64,000 nucleotides of DNA from Clostridia bacterium (GTDB taxonomy: Bacteria; Bacillota; Clostridia; Oscillospirales; Acutalibacteraceae): NCBI GenBank assembly GCA_017436915.1, contig JAFSCE010000020.1:1-64000 (forward strand). The letters are read 5' to 3'. The notes beneath the pieces are model-generated. The model saw only the letters and a program-made list of their open reading frames with translations. It had not been told where the DNA came from and did no database searches. This document shows positions 56,037-64,000 of the stretch, piece after piece. How positions within the stretch are numbered: position 1 is the stretch's first letter; each line of letters begins with the position of its first letter. The translations under genes and the position numbers were made by a program.

Positions 56037-56781
56037 GGTCAAAAGAGCAATTCGCGGGGTTGCGGTCGCGGTGTTTTGGATCGGGGTGTGGTGGCTCATC
56101 GCCGCACTGGTGCGGCAAGAGCTGCTTATCCCCTCTCCGCTCGTTGCATTAAACACCTTGCTTACCCTTTTGCCGACGTCGCTGTTTTGGCAGTCGGTGG
56201 GAATGTCGCTGCTGCGTATCGTGCTGGGCTTTTTGGCGGCGCTAATTGGCGGTGCGGCACTGGCAGTGGTCACCTCACGCTTTTCTTTGATCCGTGCGTT
56301 GGTTGCCCCGTTGTTGCACATTATCCGCGCGGCGCCCGTTGCTTCCTTTATCATTCTCACCTTGGTGTGGATCGATTACGACGTGATCCCCGCGTTCATC
56401 GCCTTTTTGATGGTGTTGCCCATCGTTTGGGTGAACGTAGAAGAGGGGATTCGCCGCACCGATAAAGGGTTGCTCGAAATGACAAAGCTCTACGCGGTGT
56501 CACCGCGCCGTGTGTTGACGCGGGTATATCTCCCCTCCATCAAACCGTATTTCTTGACGGCTGCCGTTAACGGGTTGGGATTTGCATGGAAGTCGGGAGT
56601 GGCGGCGGAGATCATTTGCCGTCCCGATCTGGCGATCGGCAATCGCCTGCAGCTTGCTAAGATGACACTTGAAACCCCCGAGGTGTTTGCCTGGACCGCC
56701 GTGGTGATCGTGTTGAGTATTCTCTTAGAAAAGCTGTTGCTCTGTATGACACGAAAGGAGGGCGCTCATGGTAAAACTTGA
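56026..56781 (+). CDS. ABC transporter permease (NitT/TauT-like)
   Basis: This protein (251 aa) has about six membrane helices and the conserved cytosolic loop EEGIRRTDKGLLEMTKLYAVSPRRVLTRVYLPSIKPYF (about 137-175), which contains the EAA motif that docks on the ATPase. The ATG at 56026 is the last of several nearby Met codons and overlaps the end of the binding-protein gene by 11 bp; a start up to 54 bp earlier cannot be excluded. It overlaps the ATPase gene by 14 bp. Confidence 0.9.
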   Translation: MQDKVKRAIRGVAVAVFWIGVWWLIAALVRQELLIPSPLVALNTLLTLLPTSLFWQSVGMSLLRIVLGFLAALIGGAALAVVTSRFSLIRALVAPLLHIIRAAPVASFIILTLVWIDYDVIPAFIAFLMVLPIVWVNVEEGIRRTDKGLLEMTKLYAVSPRRVLTRVYLPSIKPYFLTAAVNGLGFAWKSGVAAEIICRPDLAIGNRLQLAKMTLETPEVFAWTAVVIVLSILLEKLLLCMTRKEGAHGKT

Positions 56782-57325
56782 CCGTGTATCCTTTTCTTAC
56801 GGGGGCGCTCCCGTCTTAAAGGACGTGTCGCTGACGTTGCCCAAAAGCGGTGCCATTTGCTTGTTCGGTCCGTCGGGGTGCGGGAAAACCACCCTTTTGC
56901 GGTTGATCGCGGGGTTGGAAGCACCCACCGACGGCACGATTCATCGCAAGGCGTCGCGTGTGGCAATGGTGTTCCAGGAAAACCGCTTGGTGCCGTGGCT
57001 GACGGTCAGAGAAAATCTGCTCTTAGTCACCGACGACGGTGACGCAGTGGAAAAAGCACTCGCCGCCGTTTCGTTACAGGACGTCGCAAACGAACTGCCC
57101 GACGCACTCAGCGGCGGGATGCAGCGACGCGTGGCACTGGCACGCGCACTCGCGTTCGGCGGTGATCTGCTCTTGTTAGACGAGCCGTTCAACGGCTTGG
57201 ACGACGGCTTAAAGGTCACTGTCGCCGCGGCACTGCGCGAACGATTTGCCGAGTGCCCGATCGTAATGGTCACGCATTCGCTTGATGAGGCCGCCTTATT
57301 TGATGCGACAGTCATCACACTGTAA
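56768..57325 (+). CDS. ABC transporter ATPase (short form)
   Basis: This 185-aa ATPase energises the importer. All nucleotide-binding motifs are present: Walker A GPSGCGKTT (about 33-41), Q-loop FQENRLVPW, signature LSGGMQRR, Walker B LLLLDEP, and H-loop VMVTHSLDEA. It lacks the 60-70 residue C-terminal extension of typical NitT/TauT ATPases (about 250 aa) and stops right after the core. The stop is followed by a clean terminator, so this looks like a natural short form. Confidence 0.92.
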   Translation: MVKLDRVSFSYGGAPVLKDVSLTLPKSGAICLFGPSGCGKTTLLRLIAGLEAPTDGTIHRKASRVAMVFQENRLVPWLTVRENLLLVTDDGDAVEKALAAVSLQDVANELPDALSGGMQRRVALARALAFGGDLLLLDEPFNGLDDGLKVTVAAALRERFAECPIVMVTHSLDEAALFDATVITL

Positions 57326-57334
57326 AAACCACTT

Positions 57335-57366
57335 CCGCCCCGCTGTTGACAGCGGGGCGGAGTTTT
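57335..57366 (+). terminator. Terminator of the ABC importer operon, with an embedded -35 box
   Basis: CCGCCCCGCTG (57335-57345) pairs perfectly with CAGCGGGGCGG (57350-57360) around the loop TTGA and is followed by AGTTTTT. The -35 element TTGACA of the next promoter lies in its loop and right arm. Confidence 0.88.
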
Positions 57367-57374
57367 TGTATACT
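57346..57374 (+). promoter_or_regulatory. Promoter of DUF4364 and the two-component system
   Basis: A perfect TTGACA (57346-57351) and TATACT (57369-57374) are 17 bp apart. The -35 overlaps the upstream terminator hairpin. Confidence 0.85.
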
Positions 57375-57398
57375 GAATAGGTAAAGGAGGCGCGTCGT

Positions 57399-57986
57399 AT
57401 GGATCGTGATGCCTTTGGTGCGGGCGTAGAGCCCGGCGGGTTACATTCCCGACATGAAATTAAAATTCTGATATGTTACGTGCTGATCGCGGCGGGCGTG
57501 CCGATGCCCCGCAACGACGTGCTCGATATTATTTGCGGAAACGGCATGGCAAACTTTTTTGATACCAGTGCCGCCATTGACGAATTGGTGGAGCTCGACA
57601 ACCTGCGCGAACGCGAGGACGATACCCTTGCCGTGACCGAAGTGGGCTCCCACGCGGCGGAAACGCTTGCCGACTTGCTCCCTTATACCATTCGCGAGCG
57701 CGCGTCCAAAGCGGCGGTACAACTGCTTGCACGCCGTCGCAGTGAGCAAGAAAATCACGTGAAGACTTTGAAAACCGAGGCGGGTGTTACCGTGACCTGC
57801 ACCGTTGGGGACGAAGAGGCGCCGCTTTTATCTTTCACGTTATTGGTGGCGGACGACCGTCAAGCCGCTTTAGTGCGCGAGCAATTTTTGGAGGATCCGC
57901 TGCTCTTGTATCAAAGCGTGATCGCTATCTTAACGGGTGGCGCGCGTTTTGAAGCGAACGATCGAATCGTTATCGATCTGAAATAG
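57399..57986 (+). CDS. DUF4364 family protein
   Basis: This 195-aa protein matches DUF4364, common in Clostridia. An N-terminal winged-helix-like domain (about 25-85; IKILICYVLIAAGVPMPRNDVLDIICGNG, then LVELDNLREREDDTLAVTEVG) is followed by a C-terminal domain with GVTVTCTVGDEEAPLLSFTLLVAD. It is probably a DNA-binding regulator. It is 11 bp from the response-regulator gene and so likely co-expressed with it. RBS AAAGGAGGCGCGTCGT. Confidence 0.85.
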   Translation: MDRDAFGAGVEPGGLHSRHEIKILICYVLIAAGVPMPRNDVLDIICGNGMANFFDTSAAIDELVELDNLREREDDTLAVTEVGSHAAETLADLLPYTIRERASKAAVQLLARRRSEQENHVKTLKTEAGVTVTCTVGDEEAPLLSFTLLVADDRQAALVREQFLEDPLLLYQSVIAILTGGARFEANDRIVIDLK

Positions 57987-57997
57987 GATGTGATTGT

Positions 57998-58666
57998 ATG
58001 AAGTCTGCTACCATTCTGATCGTTGACGACGAGATGCGTATGCGCCGTGTCATCGCCGATTATCTGCGCATCAAAGGGTATGAAACGCTGGAAGCCGCCG
58101 ACGGTGTTGAGGCGTTAGAGGTGTTTTATGAAAAACACCCCGATCTCGTGATCTTGGACGTCATGATGCCGAAAAAGGACGGCTGGCAGGTGTGCCGCGA
58201 GATCCGTCAAACGCACCGTACCCCCATTATCATGCTTACCGCCCGCAGTGAGGAAGCAGACGAACTGCAGGGCTTTGAACTGGGTGCGGACGAATACGTG
58301 GCAAAACCGTTCAGCTTAAAGATCCTGTCCGCCCGTATTGAGGCGATTCTTCGTCGCAAGGGCGATGCCGTGTTGGCGGATCCGTCGCGGTTGCGCATTG
58401 ACAAGCTCGCACGCGAGGTGTACGTGGATAACACGTTGGTACAGCTTACCTATACGGAATTTGAACTGCTGGAATATTTAACGACCAACAAGGGAGTCGC
58501 GCTGTCGCGGGACCGTATTCTGAACAGTGTTTGGCAATACGATTACGACGGTGACGCCCGCACGGTAGACACGCATATTAAGAAACTGCGCAGTAAATTG
58601 GGTGAAGTCGGTAATCGCATTAAGACGGTGCGTGGCATCGGATATAAATTTGAGGATGAAGTATGA
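57998..58666 (+). CDS. OmpR-family response regulator
   Basis: This 222-aa regulator has a receiver domain (about 4-118) with acidic pair D10-D11, phospho-acceptor D54 in LVILDVMMP, and the conserved Lys in YVAKPFS. The C-terminal OmpR/PhoB winged helix (about 130-220) ends RTVDTHIKKLRSKL...IKTVRGIGYKFE. It overlaps the kinase gene by 4 bp. The regulon is not predictable. Confidence 0.95.
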   Translation: MKSATILIVDDEMRMRRVIADYLRIKGYETLEAADGVEALEVFYEKHPDLVILDVMMPKKDGWQVCREIRQTHRTPIIMLTARSEEADELQGFELGADEYVAKPFSLKILSARIEAILRRKGDAVLADPSRLRIDKLAREVYVDNTLVQLTYTEFELLEYLTTNKGVALSRDRILNSVWQYDYDGDARTVDTHIKKLRSKLGEVGNRIKTVRGIGYKFEDEV

Positions 58667-60069
58667 AAACTGCCGTAACACGTTTTTTTCGGTCGATCGC
58701 CGGCAAGGTGTTCTGCGTGTTCACTGCGTGTGTTTTGGCACTGTTGTTATTCAATTGGTTGCTTAACACCGTTGCCCTTGCACGGCTGAATGAACAAAAG
58801 AGTGAGGCCTTACTGACAGGGGCCTATACCGACGCTGTCGATGCGATCGCTGAACGTAAGCACCCTGCGCACGTGTTAGAACCGTATTATACCGAGCACG
58901 GCATGTCGATCGTGATACGTACCGACCATCAGGTAATATATGTCATTCCGCAACCGGACACACCCGTCTTTCTGTCACAGCCCTACACTCCCCAAACTAA
59001 CGGGTACCGTCTGGTAGAGCATGACGATCAGTTGTCGTTGTATGGCAAAATGAACGGTGTTTACATCACGTTGCATCTGTCGACGAATGAACAAACGACG
59101 GGCGCAAGCAGTCGTTTCTTATGGTGGGTAACACTCGCCACGTTGCTGCTTAGTTGCGTGATCGCCTTTGTACTCGCCCGCGTGTTCACCCGTCCCGTGC
59201 GGCGGTTGTCGGATATGGCCGCGCGCATGGCGCACATGGATTTTTCGGATCGATACAACGGAGGCGGTGAGGACGAGCTTGCCGAGCTCGGGCACAGTTT
59301 AAACACCGTGTCTGAAACGATGGAGCAAAGCTTATCGGAACTCAAAACCGCCAACGCGCGCTTGCAAAGTGACATGGAGATGACCGCCCGCCAAAACGAA
59401 GCGCGCAGTCGATTTATTCGCAACGTCTCACACGAACTAAAAACGCCCATCTCGCTGATTCAAACGTATGCGGAGGGGTTGCACGAAAACATTGCGGGGG
59501 ATGCCGCCAACCGTGAATTTTATTGTTCCGTTATTGAGGATGAAGCGGCAAAGCTTTCGCAGATCATTGCAAAGCTCACTACCTTGATGCAACTGGAAAC
59601 AGGCGGTGACGAGCTAACCATTGAACGCTTTGATCTCTCCTCTTTGCTTTCGCGGCTGTTACAGCGTTACGCACCTTTATTTGCCGAGCGCGCCGTCGCG
59701 TTGCCGACACTTTCCGACGAGCCGTTGTTTGTGTGGGGTGATGCCCTGCTGATCGAGCAGGTGCTCACCAACTACCTGACAAACGCCCTTCACCACGTCA
59801 CCGAGGGCGGCGAGATCGGCATCGGCGTACAGCCGACGGAGCGTGCCGTGCGGGTGACGGTATTTAACACCGGCGCACCGATCCCCGAAGAGGATCTGCC
59901 GCATATTTGGGAAAGCTTTTATAAAATTGACAAAGCGCATACCCGCGCCTACGGCGGTACCGGTATCGGGTTGTCCGTTGTGGCAGCGATCATGCAGGCA
60001 CACCGCTTGCCGTACGGTGTGCAGAACGTGCCAAACGGTGTGGAGTTCTTTATTGAATTACAACGCTAA
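58663..60069 (+). CDS. Sensor histidine kinase
   Basis: This 468-aa kinase has two membrane helices (about 14-38 and 152-173) around an extracytoplasmic sensor of about 110 residues. A HAMP domain (about 172-225), the H-box with H257 in FIRNVSHELKTPIS, the N-box NYLTNALHH (about 369-377) and the G-boxes YGGTGIGLSVV follow. The sensor region has no recognisable ligand motif. It pairs with the overlapping response regulator and ends at a bidirectional terminator. Confidence 0.95.
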   Translation: MKTAVTRFFRSIAGKVFCVFTACVLALLLFNWLLNTVALARLNEQKSEALLTGAYTDAVDAIAERKHPAHVLEPYYTEHGMSIVIRTDHQVIYVIPQPDTPVFLSQPYTPQTNGYRLVEHDDQLSLYGKMNGVYITLHLSTNEQTTGASSRFLWWVTLATLLLSCVIAFVLARVFTRPVRRLSDMAARMAHMDFSDRYNGGGEDELAELGHSLNTVSETMEQSLSELKTANARLQSDMEMTARQNEARSRFIRNVSHELKTPISLIQTYAEGLHENIAGDAANREFYCSVIEDEAAKLSQIIAKLTTLMQLETGGDELTIERFDLSSLLSRLLQRYAPLFAERAVALPTLSDEPLFVWGDALLIEQVLTNYLTNALHHVTEGGEIGIGVQPTERAVRVTVFNTGAPIPEEDLPHIWESFYKIDKAHTRAYGGTGIGLSVVAAIMQAHRLPYGVQNVPNGVEFFIELQR

Positions 60070-60108
60070 AAACGGATGAGGTCACTTGACCTCATCCGTT
60101 TCTTTTTT
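60068..60108. terminator. Bidirectional terminator between the histidine kinase gene and comF
   Basis: AAAACGGATGAGGTCA pairs with TGACCTCATCCGTTT around CT, followed by CTTTTTT. The comF stop codon lies within it. Confidence 0.92.
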
Positions 60109-60801
60109 GCGTTTATGGACGGCGATCGTCACGGCAAGCACGCGCTTGGCACCGTAGATCTTCAGCATTTTGGCGCATTCGCTAAGCGTGGCACCCGTGG
60201 TCATTACGTCATCCACTAATAAGAGCGTTTTGCCGCGAACGGCGGGGTCGATCACGTCGAACACGCCGAGCACGTTACCCGATCGCGCATGAAAATCGAG
60301 CGCTTTTTGCGGTGGCGTTTCGTAGATCTTGGCAAGTGCCGCATACACCGGCAAAGATAACCGTTCGCCGAGTGCTTCGGCAAGCAGTCGCCCTTGATTA
60401 TACTCTCTTTGCCGCTCGGCACGCCGTGTCATTGGCACATACACCAATCCATCGATGGACTCATCACCATACTCACGGCAGACCACCGTGTGCATATGAT
60501 CGGCAAAACAGGCGATCGCATCCGGATCGTCGTGCCGTTTCAGCCGTAACACGCCGCTGCGGGCGGCTGCCTCGTAATAAAACGGTGCCGCCACTTTATC
60601 AAATGCCGATCGCCGATTCCCACAGTCACAGTGCTTTTTATAATGCCCGCAATACGGACACAGCGGTGGGCGGATAAAGGATAACTGCCGCGCACACGGC
60701 TCACAGCTTTGGTGCCACGGCGGAATGACCGTATCGCAAAATATACAGCGTTTCGGCAAGAAAATGGCGAGAAAGCACCGCCTAACCCTCTTCCAATTCA
60801 T
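60082..60801 (-). CDS. ComF family protein
   Basis: This protein (239 aa) has an N-terminal zinc-binding part (CIFC near 20-23, CEPC, CPYC, CDC) and a phosphoribosyltransferase-like domain with the PRPP motif LLLVDDVMTTGATLSE near 194-209. ComF is needed for DNA uptake in naturally competent bacteria; many non-competent bacteria also carry it. The ATG at 60801 overlaps the stop of recD2; a GTG one codon earlier is possible. Confidence 0.93.
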   Translation of the reverse strand: MNWKRVRRCFLAIFLPKRCIFCDTVIPPWHQSCEPCARQLSFIRPPLCPYCGHYKKHCDCGNRRSAFDKVAAPFYYEAAARSGVLRLKRHDDPDAIACFADHMHTVVCREYGDESIDGLVYVPMTRRAERQREYNQGRLLAEALGERLSLPVYAALAKIYETPPQKALDFHARSGNVLGVFDVIDPAVRGKTLLLVDDVMTTGATLSECAKMLKIYGAKRVLAVTIAVHKRKKETDEVK

Positions 60802-63014
60802 CACGAAAAGAATCGCCCCGCTTGTTCCAAAAAGAAGGTAAGCCCCGTATACCGCAACGTTTTGCGGTGGTTCTTCACCATCGCGCCCACTGTTTCACGG
60901 TCACCGACAGCGATTAAAAGGGATTTAGCACGCGTGACGGCGGTATACAGTAAATTGCGGTAACAAAGCAATTGCGGCACGTGGCACAGCGGTAACACCA
61001 CCGTATCGAACTCGCTTCCCTGGCTTTTGTGTACCGTGATCGCGTACGCGAGTTCCAGTTCTTTGGCTTGCTCATAGGTATACAGTGCTACGCGGTCGTC
61101 GTAGCGAACTTTGAGCAGTTGCTCACGCGGGGAGATCTCCTCAAGGATCCCAATGTCACCGTTAAAGACACCCGTTCCCATTTCGCCGCTGTCCCGCGTC
61201 CAACCGATGTCGTAGTCGTTTTTGATATGCATGACCTTATCGCCCTCACGGAGCATCGACGATTCGCCGCTCCATTCGCGCTTGCTTTCGGCGGGAGGAT
61301 TCAGCGCTTCCTGCAACCGCTCGTTAAGATGCACCGTGCCGAGAGGGCCCTTGCGACCGGGGCACAGCACTTGAATTCCGTCAAACACGCTGGTGCCATA
61401 CCCTGCAGGCAGGCGACGCGCGCACAGATCCACCACCGCGTCGGCGGCACCGTCGGGGATAAACTCCTCCAAAAAGAAGCAATCACCTTGCTTTTTGCTG
61501 AATTTCGGCATATCGCCCACCACAATGCGGTGCGCGTTGGCGACGATATCACTCGTCAGCGCTTGGCGGAATACTTGATTTAATTTCACCACCGGCAACA
61601 CGCCGCTGTCGATCAGATCGTGCAACACACTGCCGGCACCCACCGCGGGGAGCTGATCGGTATCCCCCACCAAAATCAGGCGGCACGCGGGTTTGAGTGC
61701 GCGCAATAAGCTTTCAAACAACAGGGCATCCACCATCGACACCTCGTCGACGATCAGTGCATCCGCCTCCAGCGGATTTTTCTCGTTACGGTCGAATACG
61801 GGGGTATCGTTGTCGTCCCATTTCACCTCCAGTAAGCGATGAATGGTGCGCGCTTCGCACCCCGTCAGTTCGGTCATACGTTTGGCGGCGCGCCCCGTGG
61901 GTGCGGCGATCTCTACCCGCTTGCCAAGTCCCTCCAGCAGGGCAATGATGGCACGCAGGGTGGTTGTTTTGCCCGTACCGGGACCGCCGGTGAGGATGAG
62001 TACCCCTTTTTCCACCGCGGCAAGCACCGCTTCGCGCTGCCGTTCTTGGTAGGTGATGCCGTTTTGCCTCTCCATGGTTTGAAGATTGCGGCGGATCTTG
62101 TCGCTCACCTCGGTGTGGAAACCCGTCATCAAGCGAATACGCGAGGCGGCGTATTTTTCCGCCTGATGCAAGGCGGGTAAAAACACAAACACCTGCTCGC
62201 CGATTCGCTCGGTGCGTACCGTGAAATTGGTGACCATATCCTGCAACGTTTCGCCTGTTTTGATGGCGTCAATACCGAGCATCTGTGCCGTGGCGGCAAT
62301 CAGCTTGTCCGACGGCAAGCAGGTGTGCCCGTTTTGCAGATTGTGCCGCAATACGTGTATAAGCCCCGCTTCAATACGGCGGGGGTCATCCGGCAAGCGA
62401 TCCATGCTCATGCAAATGGCATCTGCACGGTCAAAGGAAATGTATAACCCCACCGAGCACAGCAGATACGGATTGGAACGGATGGTTTCCACCGTAGAGG
62501 CACCCCACCGTTTCCAACAGCGCAGGGCTTCGCTTTGGGTCAGCCCGTAACCCGAAAACGCGAGGATCACCTCACGCAAACCGAACTGCTCGCGGTATTC
62601 TTTGGCGATCTTTTCGGCTTTGGAGGCGGTGATACCGCGCACCTCACACAGCCGCTCGGGTTCTTCCTCCATCACACGCAGAGTATCTTCCCCGAACTGT
62701 GCCACCAACGCGGAGGCGGTTACCGGTCCGATACCCTTGATCGCGCCCGACGCCAAATACCGAAACACCGCGTCGCGGTCGGTAGGCAGTTCGTGTTCAC
62801 AGGTATGCGCGCGAAACTGACGGCCGAATTTGGGATGTTCCACCCATTCGCCCGTCAGCTTGAGTTGTTCGCCTGCCTGCGTGGTCGGCAGGACACCCAC
62901 TACCTTGTGGAATTCGTCCTCCGCCACAAGTTCCAACACCGTCCAGCCGTTTTCCTCGTTACGGAAAACTACCCGCTCCACGGTGCCGGATAACACCTGT
63001 TTTGCCTCGTCCAT
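60801..63014 (-). CDS. recD2: RecD-like DNA helicase (RecD2/YrrC)
   Basis: RecD2 (about 737 aa) is a 5'-3' SF1B helicase of genomes without RecBC. It has an N-terminal OB-like region (SGTVERVVFRNEENGWTVL), helix-hairpin-helix repeats (GPVTASALVAQFGEDTL, about 100-160), motif I GGPGTGKTTT and motif II DEVSMVDALL. Motif VI AYAITVHKSQGSEFDTVV and VTRAKSLLIAVGD follow near the C-terminus. The ATG at 63014 follows GAGGATCGAAGC; the longer open frame upstream is out of family. It overlaps comF. Confidence 0.95.
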   Translation of the reverse strand: MDEAKQVLSGTVERVVFRNEENGWTVLELVAEDEFHKVVGVLPTTQAGEQLKLTGEWVEHPKFGRQFRAHTCEHELPTDRDAVFRYLASGAIKGIGPVTASALVAQFGEDTLRVMEEEPERLCEVRGITASKAEKIAKEYREQFGLREVILAFSGYGLTQSEALRCWKRWGASTVETIRSNPYLLCSVGLYISFDRADAICMSMDRLPDDPRRIEAGLIHVLRHNLQNGHTCLPSDKLIAATAQMLGIDAIKTGETLQDMVTNFTVRTERIGEQVFVFLPALHQAEKYAASRIRLMTGFHTEVSDKIRRNLQTMERQNGITYQERQREAVLAAVEKGVLILTGGPGTGKTTTLRAIIALLEGLGKRVEIAAPTGRAAKRMTELTGCEARTIHRLLEVKWDDNDTPVFDRNEKNPLEADALIVDEVSMVDALLFESLLRALKPACRLILVGDTDQLPAVGAGSVLHDLIDSGVLPVVKLNQVFRQALTSDIVANAHRIVVGDMPKFSKKQGDCFFLEEFIPDGAADAVVDLCARRLPAGYGTSVFDGIQVLCPGRKGPLGTVHLNERLQEALNPPAESKREWSGESSMLREGDKVMHIKNDYDIGWTRDSGEMGTGVFNGDIGILEEISPREQLLKVRYDDRVALYTYEQAKELELAYAITVHKSQGSEFDTVVLPLCHVPQLLCYRNLLYTAVTRAKSLLIAVGDRETVGAMVKNHRKTLRYTGLTFFLEQAGRFFS

Positions 63015-63049
63015 GCTTCGATCCTCGCCGAACATATATTCTGTTTTTA

Positions 63050-63358
63050 TTATAACGCACCTTGCGACTCTTGTAAAGCGGTTTTGCAGATTAGTCCGAG
63101 CTCCGTGCAAAGTCGTATGAGCGGCTCGTTTTCTTCGGTGAGTACCACGATCGGTGTGAAGCCGCCGTTTGGGCAAAGACGCGTCCACGCCGCCAAACGG
63201 CGGATGCGGTATTCGGCATCCTCCTCCGCCGAAACGGTAAACGTCAGTTGCTCGCGCTTGCCGGCAAATATGAAGCGCCAACAGATCCGCGCCACCAAAT
63301 CGGCGGCGCCGTAAACCGCAAGCAAGAGCGCAATAACGGACGCGATCATCTCCCACAT
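63050..63358 (-). CDS. Hypothetical small membrane-anchored protein
   Basis: This 102-aa protein is not recognised. It has one N-terminal membrane helix (about 4-24) followed by a basic turn and a small cytosolic domain with strand-like patterns (REQLTFTVSAEEDAEYRIRRL, then FTPIVVLTEENEPLIRLC). The ATG at 63358 is preferred because GGGGGCAGAGGAT lies just upstream. It lies 35 bp upstream of recD2 and 49 bp downstream of the deacetylase, all on the minus strand. Confidence 0.7.
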   Translation of the reverse strand: MWEMIASVIALLLAVYGAADLVARICWRFIFAGKREQLTFTVSAEEDAEYRIRRLAAWTRLCPNGGFTPIVVLTEENEPLIRLCTELGLICKTALQESQGAL

Positions 63359-63407
63359 ATCCTCTGCCCCCTTTTGTGCCAGTGTATGGGGGTGGACAAA
63401 GAGTCGG

Positions 63408-64000
63408 TTACAATAAATCTGAAAGCGGCGCGAAGCGATACCCCATGGATTCCCATTTCGTGAGCAATTCGTCCAAGATCTGCGCGTTGGTCGCCGAGGT
63501 GCTGTGCAACAAGACGATCGCACCGGGATGTACTCTTGTCGTGAGTTTTTCCAGCGCTTGCTCGCGGGTGGGTTGGCGGTCCACGTACCAATCGACGTAC
63601 GCTAAACTCCAGAAAAAGGTGCGGTATCCCATCTCGCTTGCCATTTTTAGATTGGATTCGCTGAAATTTCCCTGCGGCGGGCGGTAGAATTTCGGCATAT
63701 CCTTACCGATCAGCGTGCGATAGGCGTCTTCCAAGTCGGTGAGTTCTTTTTCAAACGCCGCACGGTCCGCGATCTTCGACATATCAGGGTGGTTTGCCGT
63801 GTGGTTGCCGACGGTATGCCCCTCCGCCACCATGCGTTTAACAAGTTCGGGGGCGGTGTCCAGATAATTCTTGACGAGGAAAAAGGTCGCTTTGGCGTCA
63901 TGCTTTTTAAGCGCGTCCAAAATCGGCGCGGTGTTGCCGTTTTCAAAGCCCGCGTCGAACGTCAGATACAGCGTTTTGCCGTTTTCGGTGGAGGTGTCCC
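63408..64000 (-). CDS. Polysaccharide deacetylase, PdaA-like (N-terminus outside the window)
   Basis: The open frame runs off the end of the window, so only the C-terminal 197 residues or so are visible. A NodB domain shows YLTFDAGFENG with the catalytic Asp, the metal site HTANHPD, and RPPQGNFSE. The TFDAGFENG form and the segment ELVKRMVAEGHTVGNHT resemble PdaA, which deacetylates muramic acid during spore-cortex muramic-lactam formation. This fits the sporulation genes elsewhere in the window. PdaB or a vegetative deacetylase remain possible without the N-terminus. Confidence 0.85.
   Translation of the reverse strand, partial: DTSTENGKTLYLTFDAGFENGNTAPILDALKKHDAKATFFLVKNYLDTAPELVKRMVAEGHTVGNHTANHPDMSKIADRAAFEKELTDLEDAYRTLIGKDMPKFYRPPQGNFSESNLKMASEMGYRTFFWSLAYVDWYVDRQPTREQALEKLTTRVHPGAIVLLHSTSATNAQILDELLTKWESMGYRFAPLSDLL

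Noticed and set aside
63050-63523. Longer 157-codon version of the small membrane protein
   Set aside because: The extra N-terminal part overlaps the deacetylase gene in another frame and lacks a ribosome site; the ATG at 63358 has one.

Overview
The window looks like chromosomal DNA of an endospore-forming, anaerobic Firmicute, most likely an uncultured gut member of the Clostridia (Oscillospirales-like). The evidence is gene content. It has a GerA-GerB-GerC germinant receptor operon, a PdaA-like deacetylase, ctsR-mcsA-mcsB-clpC, AddAB instead of RecBCD, KtrAB, DUF421/DUF4363 and DUF4364 genes, and dgt-dnaG-rpoD in clostridial order. Taxonomy is inferred; no 16S gene is present.

Layout. 1-7200 (minus strand): tRNA-Trp, a CAU-anticodon tRNA, rpoD, dnaG, dgt, a YigZ-family gene, rpmE, tRNA-Ser, asnA and a cyclase-family hydrolase. 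7244-7801: tRNA-Pro with a consensus promoter, followed by about 370 bp of non-coding DNA carrying copies of its 3' end. 7787-10720: YgiQ radical-SAM protein and a DmpA-type peptidase. 10881-12842: a branching enzyme of eukaryote-like (GH13_8) type. 12890-20306: a seven-gene V/A-type ATPase operon of the spirochaete/Bacteroidetes/Chlamydia layout, with a terminator-like hairpin in its leader and Na+-type ligands in the K ring. 20305-23992 (minus): cysK-ktrB-ktrA-FliB-like. 24111-25171: tRNA-Gly, an array of seven hairpins with inverted symmetry, a four-helix-bundle (S23/Avd-like) gene and a DUF1294 gene. 25153-27236 (minus): a small surface protein, a sortase and a membrane protein. 27357-30757: a lamin-tail lipoprotein and a lamin-tail/CotH protein. 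30780-37644: addB-addA. 37634-41162 (minus): gerA-gerB-gerC. 41238-42295: DUF421-DUF4363. 42341-42747: RNase P RNA and its promoter. 42734-47253 (minus): ctsR-mcsA-mcsB-clpC under two perfect CtsR boxes. 47419-49178: two tiny paralogous Cys-rich membrane peptides, a PH-domain protein and an E2-acyltransferase-fold protein. 49188-52730: an aminotransferase divergent from metY-metA. 52814-54240: a surface protein. 54335-57325: a Crp-family regulator and an ABC importer. 57335-60108: DUF4364 and a two-component system. 60082-64000 (minus): comF, recD2, a small membrane protein and a truncated pdaA-like gene.

The genes form coherent modules. metA and metY make O-acetylhomoserine and then homocysteine. 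CtsR, McsA, McsB and ClpC form the arginine-phosphorylation proteolysis circuit. AddAB and RecD2 act in DNA-break processing. GerABC and PdaA act in spore germination and cortex maturation. KtrAB and a probably Na+-coupled V-ATPase handle cations. The least explained parts are the hairpin array with its four-helix-bundle gene (24221-24808), the tandem Cys-rich peptides (47419-47731), the sortase gene whose start lies inside a terminator-like hairpin (26619-26651), and the tRNA-Pro remnant region (7398-7764).
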